Source of the DNA: Bacteroidales bacterium
GTDB taxonomy: Bacteria; Bacteroidota; Bacteroidia; Bacteroidales; F082
Length of the DNA stretch: 64,000 nucleotides
NCBI GenBank assembly: GCA_017538795.1
Contig: JAFYIE010000066.1
Location: forward strand, 1-64,000
Direction: 5' to 3'
The notes under the pieces are model-generated. The model was not told the DNA's origin, ran no database searches, and worked only from the letters and a program-made list of their open reading frames with translations. Positions 1 to 8,000 of this stretch are shown piece after piece. A program made the translations under genes and the position numbers. Within the stretch, counting starts at the first letter, position 1. Every line of letters begins with the position of its first letter.

Positions 1-147
<147 letters not shown>

Positions 148-155
148 TCACCTCC
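148..155 (-). promoter_or_regulatory. Strong Shine-Dalgarno sequence before the J-domain gene
   Basis: Read on the minus strand this is GGAGGTGA, six bases before the ATG at 141-139. It is a near-perfect anti-16S match and fixes the start. Almost no other gene in this window has one, as expected for Bacteroidetes, so it is notable. Confidence 0.6.
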
Positions 156-226
156 GGATAATACCATATCAAATTTCGTTCCAAAGTACGAAATTACGGG
201 TAATTTTTCCAAAAAGTGACAAAATG

Positions 227-2011
227 TCAAGCTTTGCCGAAACGTTTGTAGTAGGCAGGACGATTTTCTTCAGGGACGTCTTTGAGCATCATGTCGAGTT
301 CATCTTTCGGGTAGTCGGTGAACTTGAGCAGAAGCAGTCCGTCGAGGGTGTCGTTGAAGTCAGGGTCGACGTTGAAGCACAAAAACTTCGAGTTGATCTT
401 GAGATATTTCTTGAACAGCGTAGGCATACGGTAGTCGCCGTTGCTGAGCTTCATGAGATAACGGTCGAATTTATCGACGGTATCCATATTTTTCTCCATC
501 AACACCTTGATATCGCACTTGTTGTAATTAGGCACGAACGGAGTTTTTGGGTTGAACAGTTTCGACATTTCCTCGTTGGTGTGTTTTGTGGTGACATAAT
601 ACACCATCAAGCTCTGGTAGAACTTCGGATACCAGCTGCTTATACTCACAGGTCCGATGAAATAGTTCATCTCAGGATACTTCATGATTGTCTCCATAAG
701 ACCTTTGAGCAGAAGCATGAGCGGGAGTATATCTTTCTGATAATCAACAGATACGAATGAGCGACCGAGTTCTATAGTTTCTTTAAGATAAGGTTCAAAC
801 TGCGGGTCGATATTGAACAGCGAGTCGACGTAGAAGCCGCGAGCGCCGTATTTCTCGTAGATCTCGTTGCCGAGACCGATACGATAGCCGCCAGCTATGG
901 TCTGTTCTTTGGTATCCCAAAGGATAAGATGTTTGTAGTAGCTGTCGAAAGCGTCGGTGTCGATGCTCTTTCCTGTGCCTTCGCCCACTGCGCGGAACGC
1001 CTCCTCACGACGGCGGCCGATCTCACGAATCACGTGCGGAATCTTGTCGTAATCAGCAAGATAGCATTCGAAGTCGGCGGTTTTGAACAGCAACGACTTC
1101 TCGCGTATCGCGTAAAGCTCGCGTGCCAAATCTGATGGACGGAAAGGCGGGTCGATAGGGTCGGAAACCCTTGTACGGATATGGTTCAGTTCGCTCGAGA
1201 TATTAGCTTCAAGAGCATAGCTTCTGTCTCTCAGGTAAGCTGCCAATGCCTCCGGTGTCTCGTATTGTTCAATTTCTGAAGCTAGGACAGGTTTACCTAT
1301 CTTCATGATAATCTTCTTGTTGCGCTTGTTAAGAAGTTCTTTCACAAGACGCACTGTGCCGAGAAGAGGATTTATTTTTGTCAGCCAATAGAACTTTCTT
1401 GAGTTTTTGCCGTCGAAATAAACCGGTATCACCGGAATCTTCGTTCTCATTATAATCTTAGCGATAGACGGCGACCATGCTATGTCTTCAGGATAGCTAT
1501 GTCCGTGATAGCGAGCCACTTCGCCTGCTGGGAACACGCCGAGTCCATGACCTTCGGAGAGTTGTTTTATAGATGCCTTTGTGCCGTTGACGCTGCCTCC
1601 ACCCCACTCCGGGTTGTTCACGAAAGGATTCACGGAGAAGAATACATCTTTCAGGTTAGGGATGTAAGAAAGAATGAAATTCGCCATGATTTTGAAGTCG
1701 GGACGCACTTTCGCGATGGCATCATAGAGGATAATTCCTTCCATAGCTCCAAAAGGATGGTTGCATACAAGCATGAAAGGGCCCTCTTTCGGGATGCTGT
1801 TCAGTTCGTTCTCGTCGAGGTCGTATGTCGTGTTGTAACGACGCAGCATATCCTCTGTGAAGTCCTTGTTTTTCAGCTCAGAAGAAGGTTTATATATACG
1901 GTTGATTTTTCTGAAACCCATCAACATCAGACCGACAGCCAAGAGTGGTCTGGTAAGCGGGCTCCATTTCAAATACTTCGCAAGATCGTCGCCTGTTATA
2001 AGTTTTTTCAT
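227..2011 (-). CDS. Fused PlsC-like O-acyltransferase / GNAT N-acyltransferase (hemolysin-family aminolipid enzyme)
   Basis: This 594-residue protein has two acyltransferase halves. The N-terminal half is PlsC-like, with NHPFGAME (about residues 84-91) as acyltransferase block I and FPAGE (160-164) as block III. The C-terminal half is a GNAT/COG3176-type domain, around YRIGLGNEIYEKYG and ARGFYVDSLF. The domain order matches OlsF-type enzymes, which N-acylate then O-acylate ornithine or glycine to make aminolipids; function here is inferred from that architecture. Block I has His-x5-Glu rather than the canonical His-x4-Asp. I chose the ATG at 2011; a GTG lies immediately upstream. It is monocistronic, divergent from iorA, and likely acts at the inner membrane face. 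Confidence 0.75.
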   Translation of the reverse strand: MKKLITGDDLAKYLKWSPLTRPLLAVGLMLMGFRKINRIYKPSSELKNKDFTEDMLRRYNTTYDLDENELNSIPKEGPFMLVCNHPFGAMEGIILYDAIAKVRPDFKIMANFILSYIPNLKDVFFSVNPFVNNPEWGGGSVNGTKASIKQLSEGHGLGVFPAGEVARYHGHSYPEDIAWSPSIAKIIMRTKIPVIPVYFDGKNSRKFYWLTKINPLLGTVRLVKELLNKRNKKIIMKIGKPVLASEIEQYETPEALAAYLRDRSYALEANISSELNHIRTRVSDPIDPPFRPSDLARELYAIREKSLLFKTADFECYLADYDKIPHVIREIGRRREEAFRAVGEGTGKSIDTDAFDSYYKHLILWDTKEQTIAGGYRIGLGNEIYEKYGARGFYVDSLFNIDPQFEPYLKETIELGRSFVSVDYQKDILPLMLLLKGLMETIMKYPEMNYFIGPVSISSWYPKFYQSLMVYYVTTKHTNEEMSKLFNPKTPFVPNYNKCDIKVLMEKNMDTVDKFDRYLMKLSNGDYRMPTLFKKYLKINSKFLCFNVDPDFNDTLDGLLLLKFTDYPKDELDMMLKDVPEENRPAYYKRFGKA

Positions 2012-2029
2012 CACTTAGATTTGAAACAG

Positions 2030-2037
2030 CAAAGATA
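2030..2037 (-). promoter_or_regulatory. -7 box of the acyltransferase gene
   Basis: TATCTTTG on the minus strand fits the Bacteroidetes TAnnTTTG consensus and lies 18 bases before the ATG. Confidence 0.55.
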
Positions 2038-2119
2038 AGACATTTTTCAATACGAACATAGATTTTTGAATTTTATTTATTTTAATTGAAAAACACATTG
2101 TCGTGTGAAATATTTTTCG

Positions 2120-2127
2120 TATATTTG
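2120..2127 (+). promoter_or_regulatory. -7 box of iorAB
   Basis: TATATTTG matches TAnnTTTG. A TTG at 2098-2100 lies 19 bases upstream, suitable for the -33 element. The predicted 5' leader is about 50 nt. Confidence 0.6.
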
Positions 2128-2180
2128 CCGAATTATAAAAAAACGATTTCTGAATCAATAAATTTAAAAAATACATTCAA

Positions 2181-3761
2181 ATGAAGAAAATCTTATTACT
2201 TGGAGATGAGGCAATTGCGCAGGGCTTTATTGATGCCGGAGGCAGTGCCATCAACAGTTATCCAGGCACTCCTTCTACACAGATTACGGAGTATGTCATG
2301 AACTCTAAACAGGCCAAGGAACAAGGCGTGATCGCCAACTGGTGTGCCAATGAGAAGACAGCTCTTGAGGCTTCTTTAGGTGTGGCTTACGCCGGAAAAC
2401 GCGCCATGACATGTATGAAGCATGTCGGTCTTAACGTGTGTGGCGACCCTTTTATGAATGCCGCCATCATTGGAACCAAGGGCGTGTTGGTAGTTGTTGC
2501 CGACGATCCGAGCATGTTCTCGTCACAGGACGAGCAAGACAGCCGTTTCTATGGTCACTGGGCAATGATACCGATGTTGGAGCCTTCGAACCAGCAAGAG
2601 GCTTACGATATGGTACATTATGGATTTGAGTTGAGCGAGAAGCTTGGCACTCCGGTTCTTTACCGTATTCCTACCCGTTTGGCACACAGCCGCGCAGGCG
2701 TTGAGTTGAAACCGGTTCGCAAGCAGAACGAGCTCACAGAGCCAGCCGACGCAAAGTCGTTCGTGCTCCTTCCAGCCAACGCAAAACGTCTTTACAGAGA
2801 TTTGATCGACAAGCAGCCGGCATTCACAAAGATGTCGGAGGAATCGGGATACAACAAATTCATTGAAGGTACCGACAAGAAAATCGGCATCATCACGACA
2901 GGTATCGCATACAATTATTTAATGGAGAACTTCCCTGGCGGAAAATGTCCATATCCAGTGGTGAAGATTACTCAATATCCGTTGCCATATAACATGATTA
3001 ACAAGCTCTATGACGAGGTTGACGAGATTCTCGTTCTCGAAGACGGTCAGCCATTCGTGGAGGAGCTGATAAAAGGCTTCCTCGGCAAGGGAAAGAAAGT
3101 GAGAGGCCGTCTTGACGAGACAATCCGCCGCGACGGAGAGCTTAACGCCGAAAAAGTTGCCAAAGCATTGGGAATGAAGGCAGAGGCTACATTAGCCGTT
3201 CCGGAAGTCGTAACTAACCGTCCTCCAGCGCTCTGCCAGGGATGTCCTCACGTTGACAGCTACACAGCGTTGAACGAGGTGATGGCAAACCACAAAGGTG
3301 GTAAGGTGTTTGGCGATATCGGTTGCTACACTTTGGGCTTCAACATGGGCGCTATCAACACAACAGTGTGTATGGGTGCTTCAATCACCATGGCCAAGGG
3401 AGCCAGCGAGGTTGGTATATTCCCGAGCGTGGCAGTTATCGGTGACGGCACATTCGGTCACAGTGGTTTGACAGGTCTTATGGACTGCGTCAACGAGAAG
3501 GCCAACGTCGTCGTCATGATTTTGGACAATGACATCACCGCTATGACAGGTGGTCAGCCATCGTCGGCACACAACAAGATTCGCCGCATCTGCGAAGGTC
3601 TCGGCGTCGAGCCAGAGCATATCCGCGACATCATCCCATTGCCAAAGAACCACAAGGAGAACGTCAGAATCATCGAGGAAGAAGTTAATTACAACGGCGT
3701 GTCGGTCATCATCCCTCACCGCACCTGCATCGTCGAGTTGAAGAAACACATTAAAAAATAA
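2181..3761 (+). CDS. iorA: Indolepyruvate:ferredoxin oxidoreductase, alpha (TPP) subunit
   Basis: Thiamine-diphosphate enzyme that decarboxylates aryl pyruvates from aromatic amino acid transamination to aryl-acetyl-CoA, reducing ferredoxin. The N-terminal pyrimidine-binding half opens LLGDEAIAQGFIDAGG. The C-terminal half has CQGCPH (about residue 350) and the GDG...N TPP motif (VIGDGTFGHSGL, about 420, and LDND). Many IorA proteins end in a ferredoxin-like domain with eight cysteines. This 526-residue version stops at VELKKHIKK and lacks it, so electrons must leave through another subunit or centre. iorB follows 20 bases downstream. Confidence 0.9.
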   Translation: MKKILLLGDEAIAQGFIDAGGSAINSYPGTPSTQITEYVMNSKQAKEQGVIANWCANEKTALEASLGVAYAGKRAMTCMKHVGLNVCGDPFMNAAIIGTKGVLVVVADDPSMFSSQDEQDSRFYGHWAMIPMLEPSNQQEAYDMVHYGFELSEKLGTPVLYRIPTRLAHSRAGVELKPVRKQNELTEPADAKSFVLLPANAKRLYRDLIDKQPAFTKMSEESGYNKFIEGTDKKIGIITTGIAYNYLMENFPGGKCPYPVVKITQYPLPYNMINKLYDEVDEILVLEDGQPFVEELIKGFLGKGKKVRGRLDETIRRDGELNAEKVAKALGMKAEATLAVPEVVTNRPPALCQGCPHVDSYTALNEVMANHKGGKVFGDIGCYTLGFNMGAINTTVCMGASITMAKGASEVGIFPSVAVIGDGTFGHSGLTGLMDCVNEKANVVVMILDNDITAMTGGQPSSAHNKIRRICEGLGVEPEHIRDIIPLPKNHKENVRIIEEEVNYNGVSVIIPHRTCIVELKKHIKK

Positions 3762-3781
3762 TCATTAAAATAGAAGTCAAT

Positions 3782-4354
3782 ATGAAAAAAGATATCGTTT
3801 TGTGTGGTGTTGGTGGTGACGGCATCGTGTCAGTTGCCAAAATCATCTCAGATGCTGCCCTCAACATGGGTATGAACCTGAAACAATCTGAAATCCATGG
3901 CATGTCGCAGCGTGGCGGCTCGGTGTTTTCGCACCTCCGCTTGTCGGACGAGCCTATCTTCGCCGATGTCATTCCTGAAGGCAAGGCCGACATTATACTG
4001 TCGAGCGAGCCGATGGAGGCATTGCGCTATCTGCCATGGCTCAGCAAGGAAGGCTGGGTGATTACCAACTCCGACCCGTTCATCAACATTAACAACTACC
4101 CTGACATTGAGAAGGTGCACGCCGAGTTAAAGAAACTCAAACACGTGGTGTCGTTCAACGCCAGCGAAGTGGCAAAACAGCTCAAGGCACGTTCAAACAT
4201 GGTGCTTTTAGGTGCCACAGTGCCTTATCTCGGCATCTCTATGGAGAAGGTTGAAGAGGCTATCGCTCACATCTTCGGCAAGAAAGGCCAGGACGTGGTG
4301 GAGCTGAATATCAAGGCTGTGAGAGCGGGATACGAGCAAGTAGTTAGAAGTTAG
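3782..4354 (+). CDS. iorB: Indolepyruvate:ferredoxin oxidoreductase, beta subunit
   Basis: Partner of IorA in a cytoplasmic complex. At 190 residues it is the standard length. The gamma-type oxidoreductase domain shows GVGGDGIVSVAKII near the N terminus and the hallmark GMSQRGGSV. It is in an operon with iorA. Oddly, the last codons (QVVRS then TAG at 4352-4354) are written by a 7-nt-period AGTTAGN repeat that continues past the gene, so the C terminus and stop codon come from repeat DNA. Confidence 0.9.
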   Translation: MKKDIVLCGVGGDGIVSVAKIISDAALNMGMNLKQSEIHGMSQRGGSVFSHLRLSDEPIFADVIPEGKADIILSSEPMEALRYLPWLSKEGWVITNSDPFININNYPDIEKVHAELKKLKHVVSFNASEVAKQLKARSNMVLLGATVPYLGISMEKVEEAIAHIFGKKGQDVVELNIKAVRAGYEQVVRS

Positions 4355-4381
4355 TAGTTAGCAGTTGGAAGTTAGCTGTTA
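4342..4381 (+). repeat. Heptad tract AGTTAGN, about 5.5 units
   Basis: Units AGTTAGA, AGTTAGT, AGTTAGC, AGTTGGA, AGTTAGC then TGTTA, strictly 7 bases apart. It overlaps the last codons of iorB and supplies its TAG stop. Related tracts occur at 7802, 21311/21362, 24402 and 35092. Confidence 0.85.
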
Positions 4382-4387
4382 AAAAAT

Positions 4388-4417
4388 TGTAGAGACGCGC
4401 CATGGCACGTCTCTACA
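4388..4417. terminator. 30-bp palindrome, putative terminator or dispersed repeat
   Basis: Arms TGTAGAGACGCGCCA and TGGCACGTCTCTACA are complementary except at one position. The palindrome is centred on CATG, follows iorB and precedes the M23 lipoprotein gene. Perfect dyads like this are usually dispersed intergenic repeats; here it could terminate iorAB transcription. Confidence 0.6.
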
Positions 4418-4435
4418 TTTTAAAAATTAATCATT

Positions 4436-5650
4436 ATGAAAAAAATTACACCGTTTTTGATTTTGTTGTTGTTTCTGGTTTCTTGCGGAGGCGGAAATAA
4501 CGGCGCAGGTAAGAAAGACGCAAAAAAACAAGCTGAGCCGAAGTTTTTGTACGGCATCTGCGTCGATTCGTTGAATGTTGTGGAAGGTCAAGTGCAGAAA
4601 AATGAGTTTCTGGCAAATATTTTGCAAAAAGAAGGTGTGAGCTACAACACCGTCAATTACATCGACAGAAACTGCCGCAAGGTTTTTGACGTGAGGAAGA
4701 TTAAAGTCGGGAACAAATACGTGTTTTTGAAGACGCGCGACAGCATCCCGACAGCCAAATACTGGATTTATGAAATCGACAGGACCAATTACGCTGTTTT
4801 CCAGCTAACCGACTCAATAGCAGCATGGAAAGGCGAAAAAGAAGTCATCACCAAGGTTAAGCATGTGGGCGTAGAGATAAAATCGAGCCTGTGGAACGCT
4901 ATGGCTGAAGCCGGCTGCGACGCGAATCTAATCCTCGAGTTGTCGGACATCTATGCTTGGACCATCGACTTTTTCGACATACAGCAAGGCGACTCATGCA
5001 AAGTCATCTTCGAAGAAAGATATATCGCCGGCGACACCGTTCCATTTGGCATTGGCAATGTTATAGCGTCGTATTTCAAGAACAAGGGCGAAGGCAAATA
5101 CGCTTTCAGCTTTGAGCAGAACGGCAGGAAGGAATATTTCGACGAAAACGGTGACAATTTGCGCAAAGCGTTTTTGAAGGCTCCGCTGAACTACAGGCGT
5201 ATCAGTTCCAAGTTCTCGGAAGCGAGAAAACATCCAGTGCTTAAGATAGTACGTCCGCACCACGGAGTGGATTATGCGGCTCCGAGCGGAACTCCTGTGC
5301 AATCTATCGGCGACGGCACTGTTATCGACAAGGGCTGGGATAAAAAAGGCGGCGGCAATTATTTGAAAATCAAACATAACAGCACATACACGACCACTTA
5401 CATGCACTTGAAGGGCTTTGCCAAAGGCATCTCGAAAGGCTGCAAGGTGAAACAGGGTCAGACGATAGGCTACGTCGGCATGACAGGCACCGCCACCGGA
5501 CCGCATCTCGACTTCCGTCTGCAGAAAAACGGCACCTACATCGACCCGCTGAAGTTCAAGTCGCCGAGTGCGGAACCGGTAAAGAAAGAAAACCTCGAGC
5601 AATACAAGCAAGATATTGCGGTGTTGATGCAAATCTTGAAAGAACATTAG
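4436..5650 (+). CDS. M23-family peptidoglycan endopeptidase lipoprotein
   Basis: The 404-residue protein starts MKKITPFLIL with lipobox LVSC (Cys17), so it is a lipoprotein exported by Sec and lipidated. An N-terminal region of about 250 residues precedes the LytM/M23 fold, which has HHGVDYAAPSG (about 274-284), the TTYMHLKGF strand and GTATGPHLDFR (about 353-363). Family members cleave peptide cross-links in murein. The usual second zinc motif HxH reads HLD here, a variant worth noting; activity is probable but not certain. A bidirectional hairpin follows the stop. Confidence 0.85.
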   Translation: MKKITPFLILLLFLVSCGGGNNGAGKKDAKKQAEPKFLYGICVDSLNVVEGQVQKNEFLANILQKEGVSYNTVNYIDRNCRKVFDVRKIKVGNKYVFLKTRDSIPTAKYWIYEIDRTNYAVFQLTDSIAAWKGEKEVITKVKHVGVEIKSSLWNAMAEAGCDANLILELSDIYAWTIDFFDIQQGDSCKVIFEERYIAGDTVPFGIGNVIASYFKNKGEGKYAFSFEQNGRKEYFDENGDNLRKAFLKAPLNYRRISSKFSEARKHPVLKIVRPHHGVDYAAPSGTPVQSIGDGTVIDKGWDKKGGGNYLKIKHNSTYTTTYMHLKGFAKGISKGCKVKQGQTIGYVGMTGTATGPHLDFRLQKNGTYIDPLKFKSPSAEPVKKENLEQYKQDIAVLMQILKEH

Positions 5651-5653
5651 GAC

Positions 5654-5737
5654 AATTATTTTTCAGAACATGCAAACATCAGGCTGCGAAGCATTCGCTT
5701 CAAAGGCCTGATTTTTTGCATATTCTGAAAAATTATT
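5654..5737. terminator. Long bidirectional hairpin between convergent genes
   Basis: Left arm 5654-5684 and right arm 5706-5737 are complementary over about 30 bp with few mismatches. The loop holds a smaller GAAGC/GCTTC hairpin. It ends the M23 gene on the plus strand and the K+ channel operon on the minus strand. A U-run follows the GC-containing part on either strand. Confidence 0.8.
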
Positions 5738-5746
5738 CTTTAATGA

Positions 5747-6481
5747 TTATTTCCCTTTTTTCAGCTCTTCGAGGTAGCTGGCGGTGATGACACCTGAAGG
5801 CAAAGCGATAATCGCGACGCCGAACAGCGACGAAATCATACTGATAACCCTGCCTATGTCGGAAACCGGTGAGATGTCGCCATAGCCCACCGTCGTCAGA
5901 GTGGTGGTAGCCCAATACAAGGCATCGAAAAACGTTTTGAACACAAATTCGCCATCAGCATTGGCATTATTCATCTCCACATTGAACATTATGAGCGCCG
6001 TCGTCAAAATATAGAACATGGCTATTCCGAGCACGGTGAGCAAGACCATTTTTTCTTTCTTGATGACGCTCATCAACGTTTCGATGCGCCTTGAATAACG
6101 CAGAAATCTTAAAATACGCAGAAGTTTCAGCAGCCTTATCACACGCAACACCTTGAAGGCCTTGTTGAACAATCCCACCGACGGTAAAATCGACAGCAAA
6201 TCGACTATAGCCATAAAGCTGATCGGGTAAGTCAGGAACGCCACTACCCTACTCTTCTGTGGATTACGGATATCGGCTGTCATCCAGCGCAAAATGTAAT
6301 CTATGATAAACACTGACACTGAAAATTTGTCGAGAAAAGCGAAAAACAAGGTCTGTTTTGAGAACATCAACGGGATGATGCTGATCAGAATCATGAGAAA
6401 CATGAAGTAATCATAACTCATGCTCATTCTTGAGTGCTGGGTGTCTTTTTCAATAATTGAATACAGTTTCTTTCTATCCAT
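5747..6481 (-). CDS. Voltage-gated potassium channel (Kv/KvAP-type)
   Basis: This 244-residue six-helix channel has an arginine-rich S4 segment (RVIRLLKLLRILRFLRYSRR) and pore-loop selectivity filter TTVGYGD (about residues 197-203). The C-terminal S6 is followed by ASYLEELKKGK. It should conduct K+ across the inner membrane in response to voltage. It is the last gene of a three-gene operon, six bases after a LuxR-type regulator and downstream of a hemerythrin-like protein, suggesting a link between redox or gas sensing and membrane potential (inference). Confidence 0.9.
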   Translation of the reverse strand: MDRKKLYSIIEKDTQHSRMSMSYDYFMFLMILISIIPLMFSKQTLFFAFLDKFSVSVFIIDYILRWMTADIRNPQKSRVVAFLTYPISFMAIVDLLSILPSVGLFNKAFKVLRVIRLLKLLRILRFLRYSRRIETLMSVIKKEKMVLLTVLGIAMFYILTTALIMFNVEMNNANADGEFVFKTFFDALYWATTTLTTVGYGDISPVSDIGRVISMISSLFGVAIIALPSGVITASYLEELKKGK

Positions 6482-6487
6482 AAAATT

Positions 6488-7087
6488 TTACATTATATCA
6501 GATTCATCGACTAAATTATTCAAAAGTGCGTAAACTGTCAAGCCGGAAACGGATTTGATGCCTGTTTTGCGGATGATGTTCTTGCGATGTGTGATAACCG
6601 TGTGAACCGAGATGAACAATTTATCGGAGATTTCCTTGTTCGTCATGCCTTTCACGAGGGCGATAAGGACATCGGTCTCGCGGTTTGATAGCTCCACGTT
6701 TTCGGTCTGCTCCTGCCCCGACTTATTGTCGTTCAACAGGTTAAATATTTTAGAAACGACTTTTTGTTTGTTGTCGTTAATCTCAATTACTTCCTTGAAT
6801 TGTTTCAAAACATTTTTATCGATGTAAGAAGTCACGAGAGCGACAGGTATCATGTTTAAGAAGTCGCGGCAGATTTTCATAAACTGCTCATTGAAGTCGT
6901 AAGCGATCAGCAACGGATTGATTATCAGGATTTCAGGGTTGCAAGCGGCAAGTTTCTCCTCCAATCTGTCGATTCTGTCGAGTTGCGAGACGATGGAAAT
7001 CTGCTTGCAGTCGTCGAAATATTGCGCAAGTCCGGCGCTGATAATCGGTGACGGCTCCACAATGATTATTTTGTTGTCGGATTTCAT
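6488..7087 (-). CDS. LuxR-type regulator with degenerate receiver domain
   Basis: The 199-residue protein has a response-regulator layout. The C-terminal GerE/LuxR helix-turn-helix (about 133-195) contains LSNRETDVLIALVKGMTNKE and SVHTVITHRKNI. The N-terminal half resembles a receiver (IIIVEPSPIISAGL), but the acidic pocket is altered. The DD pair reads VEPS, and the strand that normally ends in the phospho-accepting Asp reads EILIINPLL, with Asn in the Asp region. Classical phosphorylation therefore looks unlikely. It lies three bases after the hemerythrin-like gene and six before the channel gene. Confidence 0.85.
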   Translation of the reverse strand: MKSDNKIIIVEPSPIISAGLAQYFDDCKQISIVSQLDRIDRLEEKLAACNPEILIINPLLIAYDFNEQFMKICRDFLNMIPVALVTSYIDKNVLKQFKEVIEINDNKQKVVSKIFNLLNDNKSGQEQTENVELSNRETDVLIALVKGMTNKEISDKLFISVHTVITHRKNIIRKTGIKSVSGLTVYALLNNLVDESDIM

Positions 7088-7090
7088 CGT

Positions 7091-7771
7091 TTAAGCTTCT
7101 AAAGATTCGACAAAAGGGATAAGCACACGTTCCTCGATGAGGGCATGATTCATCAAATCAGCTGATAACTCGTTGATATCCAGGGCTATTTCGATACGTT
7201 CCTTAGGAAAGACATCGGCAGGAAGGTATTTCACAAGGATATTCATCAGGTCGGAGAGTTTATCTTCGATATTGGTATGATTCTCGTGGAAGACCTTTAT
7301 CTTGTAGTCGGTCTTAACGTTTTGGTTTACAATCTGTTCCAGATATGGAAACACGTTTTTCTCTTCATAGATGAAGTGGTCGACCACCTCATTTTTATAC
7401 TCTTCGAAGAAACGGCGGAGCATGTTGCCGTACTTCGGGATGCAGGCGTTGATGATATGGTCGAGATGTTCCTCGATATGCGGGATACGTTCGTTGAGAT
7501 AGTATTTATGCGACTCCAGCAGATAGCTGACCAAAGCTTTCAGGTCGACGTTGGCGATATCTTCAGGTGATGGCGAGAAGTCGTCGTTGCAATAGATATT
7601 GCACACCATGAGGAAAAACTGTGTCGAGACGTTGTTCATGGCGCACACCTCGGCTATGCTATGGTCGCCGAAGCCAAGGTCCATGCCGAAACGCGGGAAC
7701 ATCAGCAGGAGCTTGGGGTTACCGAGCACGAGGTCGGCCATTTTTGTCGTTTCAGAAAAAATGTTTTTCAT
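7091..7771 (-). CDS. Hemerythrin-like (RIC/ScdA-type) di-iron domain protein
   Basis: At 226 residues, it has an N-terminal segment like the ScdA/RIC family (MADLVLGNPKLLLMF followed by a short helical domain). An HHE-type four-helix bundle follows, with His/Glu ligands in HIEEHLDHI, HFIYEEKNVFPYLE, FHENHTNIEDKL and MNHALIEERVLIPF. RIC proteins repair iron centres after nitrosative or oxidative damage, and hemerythrin domains bind O2 or NO. It is first in the operon and its own -7 box lies 16 bases upstream. The functional link to the regulator and channel is inferred from the tight operon. Confidence 0.8.
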   Translation of the reverse strand: MKNIFSETTKMADLVLGNPKLLLMFPRFGMDLGFGDHSIAEVCAMNNVSTQFFLMVCNIYCNDDFSPSPEDIANVDLKALVSYLLESHKYYLNERIPHIEEHLDHIINACIPKYGNMLRRFFEEYKNEVVDHFIYEEKNVFPYLEQIVNQNVKTDYKIKVFHENHTNIEDKLSDLMNILVKYLPADVFPKERIEIALDINELSADLMNHALIEERVLIPFVESLEA

Positions 7772-7787
7772 AAAATGATATTTTTTG

Positions 7788-7795
7788 CAAAAATA
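7788..7795 (-). promoter_or_regulatory. -7 box of the hemerythrin/LuxR/K+ channel operon
   Basis: TATTTTTG on the minus strand, 16 bases before the ATG at 7771. Confidence 0.55.
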
Positions 7796-7801
7796 GTAAA
7801 A

Positions 7802-7838
7802 AGACCTTAGACTTTAGACCTTAGACATTAGTTTTTAG
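7802..7838. repeat. Heptad tract AGACNTT, 5 units
   Basis: AGACCTT, AGACTTT, AGACCTT, AGACATT, AGTTTTT at exact 7-base spacing, just upstream of the hemerythrin-operon promoter. It is the same TTAG-core family as at 4342, 21311, 24402 and 35092. Confidence 0.8.
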
Positions 7839-7915
7839 GCAAAATAACCATTATTAGGTATTAAATTTTCGGAAAATCATCAATTATGGGGAGATGTCAT
7901 GTCGAAAATCTGCGA

Positions 7916-7923
7916 TATTTTTG
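7916..7923 (+). promoter_or_regulatory. Possible -7 box of a short intergenic transcript
   Basis: TATTTTTG on the plus strand, with no gene downstream on that strand except a terminator hairpin about 50 bases away. It could start an RNA of about 70 nt ending at the nrdG-side hairpin. Chance occurrence in AT-rich DNA is possible. Confidence 0.3.
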
Positions 7924-7973
7924 CAATCAGAATGAATGACAAAAAAACAGGCCATATTTTTAGTTTAGAAATG

Positions 7974-7999
7974 AAAAACGCCCCTCCCGGGGCGTTTTT
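7974..7999. terminator. Perfect bidirectional intrinsic terminator after nrdG
   Basis: AAAAACGCCCC, loop TCCC, GGGGCGTTTTT: an 11-bp perfect stem with U-runs on both strands. It sits directly after the nrdG stop (8001-8003, minus strand). Confidence 0.9.
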
Positions 8000-8000
8000 G

